A stretch of 6,467 bases of DNA. Source: Actinomycetota bacterium (lineage in GTDB: Bacteria; Actinomycetota; Thermoleophilia; UBA2241). This document shows positions 6,085 to 6,467 of this stretch, one piece after another. The position numbers and the translations under genes are program-made. The DNA is taken from positions 1-6,467 of the forward strand of contig PLTW01000216.1 in assembly GCA_003164655.1 (NCBI GenBank). Reading direction: 5' to 3'. How positions within the stretch are numbered: the stretch's first letter is position 1; each line of letters begins with the position of its first letter. Below the pieces are notes generated by a model that did not search any database, was not told the DNA's origin, and worked only from the letters and a program-made list of their open reading frames with translations.

Positions 6085-6467
6085 GGCAGGCCCTGCGCCT
6101 GGCGGGCCAGCGCCAGCGCCGCCGCTTTGCGGTGCAGGTCGTGACGCTCGACCCGGGCGCGCAGGCCGGGCGCGACCACGGCGACGGGCGTCGTCGTCTC
6201 GAGATAGAGGCCGTACAGCCTGACCCCGCCGATCTGCCACGGCAGGCCGTGGTAGACGCTCACCATGCCGTCGCCGGCGCCGACGAAATAGACCCCATCG
6301 GCGACCGCCGCGCCGGCCACGAGACAGACAACGAGCAGCGCCACGAGCACGACGGCCAAGCGGAACCGGTGGCGGCGGCGCGACGGCGCGGCGGCGGGGC
6401 CGGCATCGAGCGGCGGCACGACGGGCGCGGCGGCGGGGCTGTCGGACGGCGCGTCGCCGAGCGCGGC
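6081..6467 (-). CDS. pstP: C-terminal part of a PstP-like PP2C phosphatase (partial, runs off the right edge)
   Basis: The frame is open from the right window edge to a TGA at 6083-6081, giving the last 128 residues of a protein. It begins with an Ala/Pro-rich linker (fragment residues 1-28) and a basic cluster (RRRHRFR, 30-36), followed by one membrane helix (about 37-55) and a small external domain of about 70 residues. That domain contains YFVGAGDGMVSVYHGL (60-75), similar to the extracytoplasmic tail of PstP phosphatases. The catalytic PP2C domain would lie outside the window, so the identity rests on this tail, its topology and its place directly before rodA. PstP dephosphorylates PknB and its substrates. 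The stop overlaps the rodA GTG start by four bases (GTGA), so the two are translationally coupled. Confidence 0.75.
   Translation of the reverse strand, partial: AALGDAPSDSPAAAPVVPPLDAGPAAAPSRRRHRFRLAVVLVALLVVCLVAGAAVADGVYFVGAGDGMVSVYHGLPWQIGGVRLYGLYLETTTPVAVVAPGLRARVERHDLHRKAAALALARQAQGLP

Noticed and set aside
3337..6144. Very long open frame (935 codons) on the plus strand opposite pbpA and rodA.
   Set aside because: It is antisense to two genes with intact catalytic or family motifs. Its translation is dominated by Arg, Gly, His, Asp and Gln with no hydrophobic core or recognisable domain, as expected for the mirror frame of G+C-biased codons.
6085..6240. Upstream extension of rodA by 52 residues to a start at 6240.
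   Set aside because: The added segment is Arg/Pro/Gly-rich, lies inside the phosphatase coding region and has no family similarity that I can see. The GTG at 6084 gives the GTGA overlap and starts the protein at its first helix.

Overview
The window is very G+C-rich DNA, apparently actinobacterial. Its main content is a co-directional minus-strand cluster with the gene order of the cell-growth operon known from Mycobacterium and relatives: a PstP-like phosphatase (only its C-terminal part is in the window), a SEDS glycosyltransferase (RodA), a class B penicillin-binding protein (PbpA) and a PASTA-domain Ser/Thr kinase (PknB). GTG and TTG starts, a 4-bp stop/start overlap and a stop codon embedded in a Shine-Dalgarno sequence support co-translation. 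The kinase activation-loop wording resembles what I remember from deep-branching Actinobacteriota such as Thermoleophilia, but that placement is inference.

Layout. Positions 1-261 hold no gene I can support. They carry two related G+C-rich palindromes and a likely promoter for the next gene. Positions 262-1257 (+) encode a Ca2+/cation antiporter-like membrane protein. Positions 1258-1336 are a convergent intergenic gap filled by a strong hairpin. On the minus strand, in transcription order, come the phosphatase tail (6467-6081), rodA (6084-4762), pbpA (4752-3322) and pknB (3271-1337). The cluster ends at the hairpin facing the antiporter.

Function. RodA polymerises glycan strands from lipid II and PbpA cross-links them. 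PknB senses muropeptides or lipid II through its external PASTA repeats and phosphorylates wall-synthesis and division proteins. The PstP-like phosphatase reverses this. Unlike the Mycobacterium operon, no second kinase (PknA) lies between pbpA and pknB. The antiporter is transcribed toward the operon and is probably unrelated to it.

I see no clearly new system. The points most worth checking are residue substitutions at normally functional positions: Thr at the proposed catalytic Asp of RodA, loss of polar residues in the second half of both alpha-repeats of the antiporter, and Ala at one PknB activation-loop phosphosite. The paired palindromes upstream of the antiporter also deserve a look.
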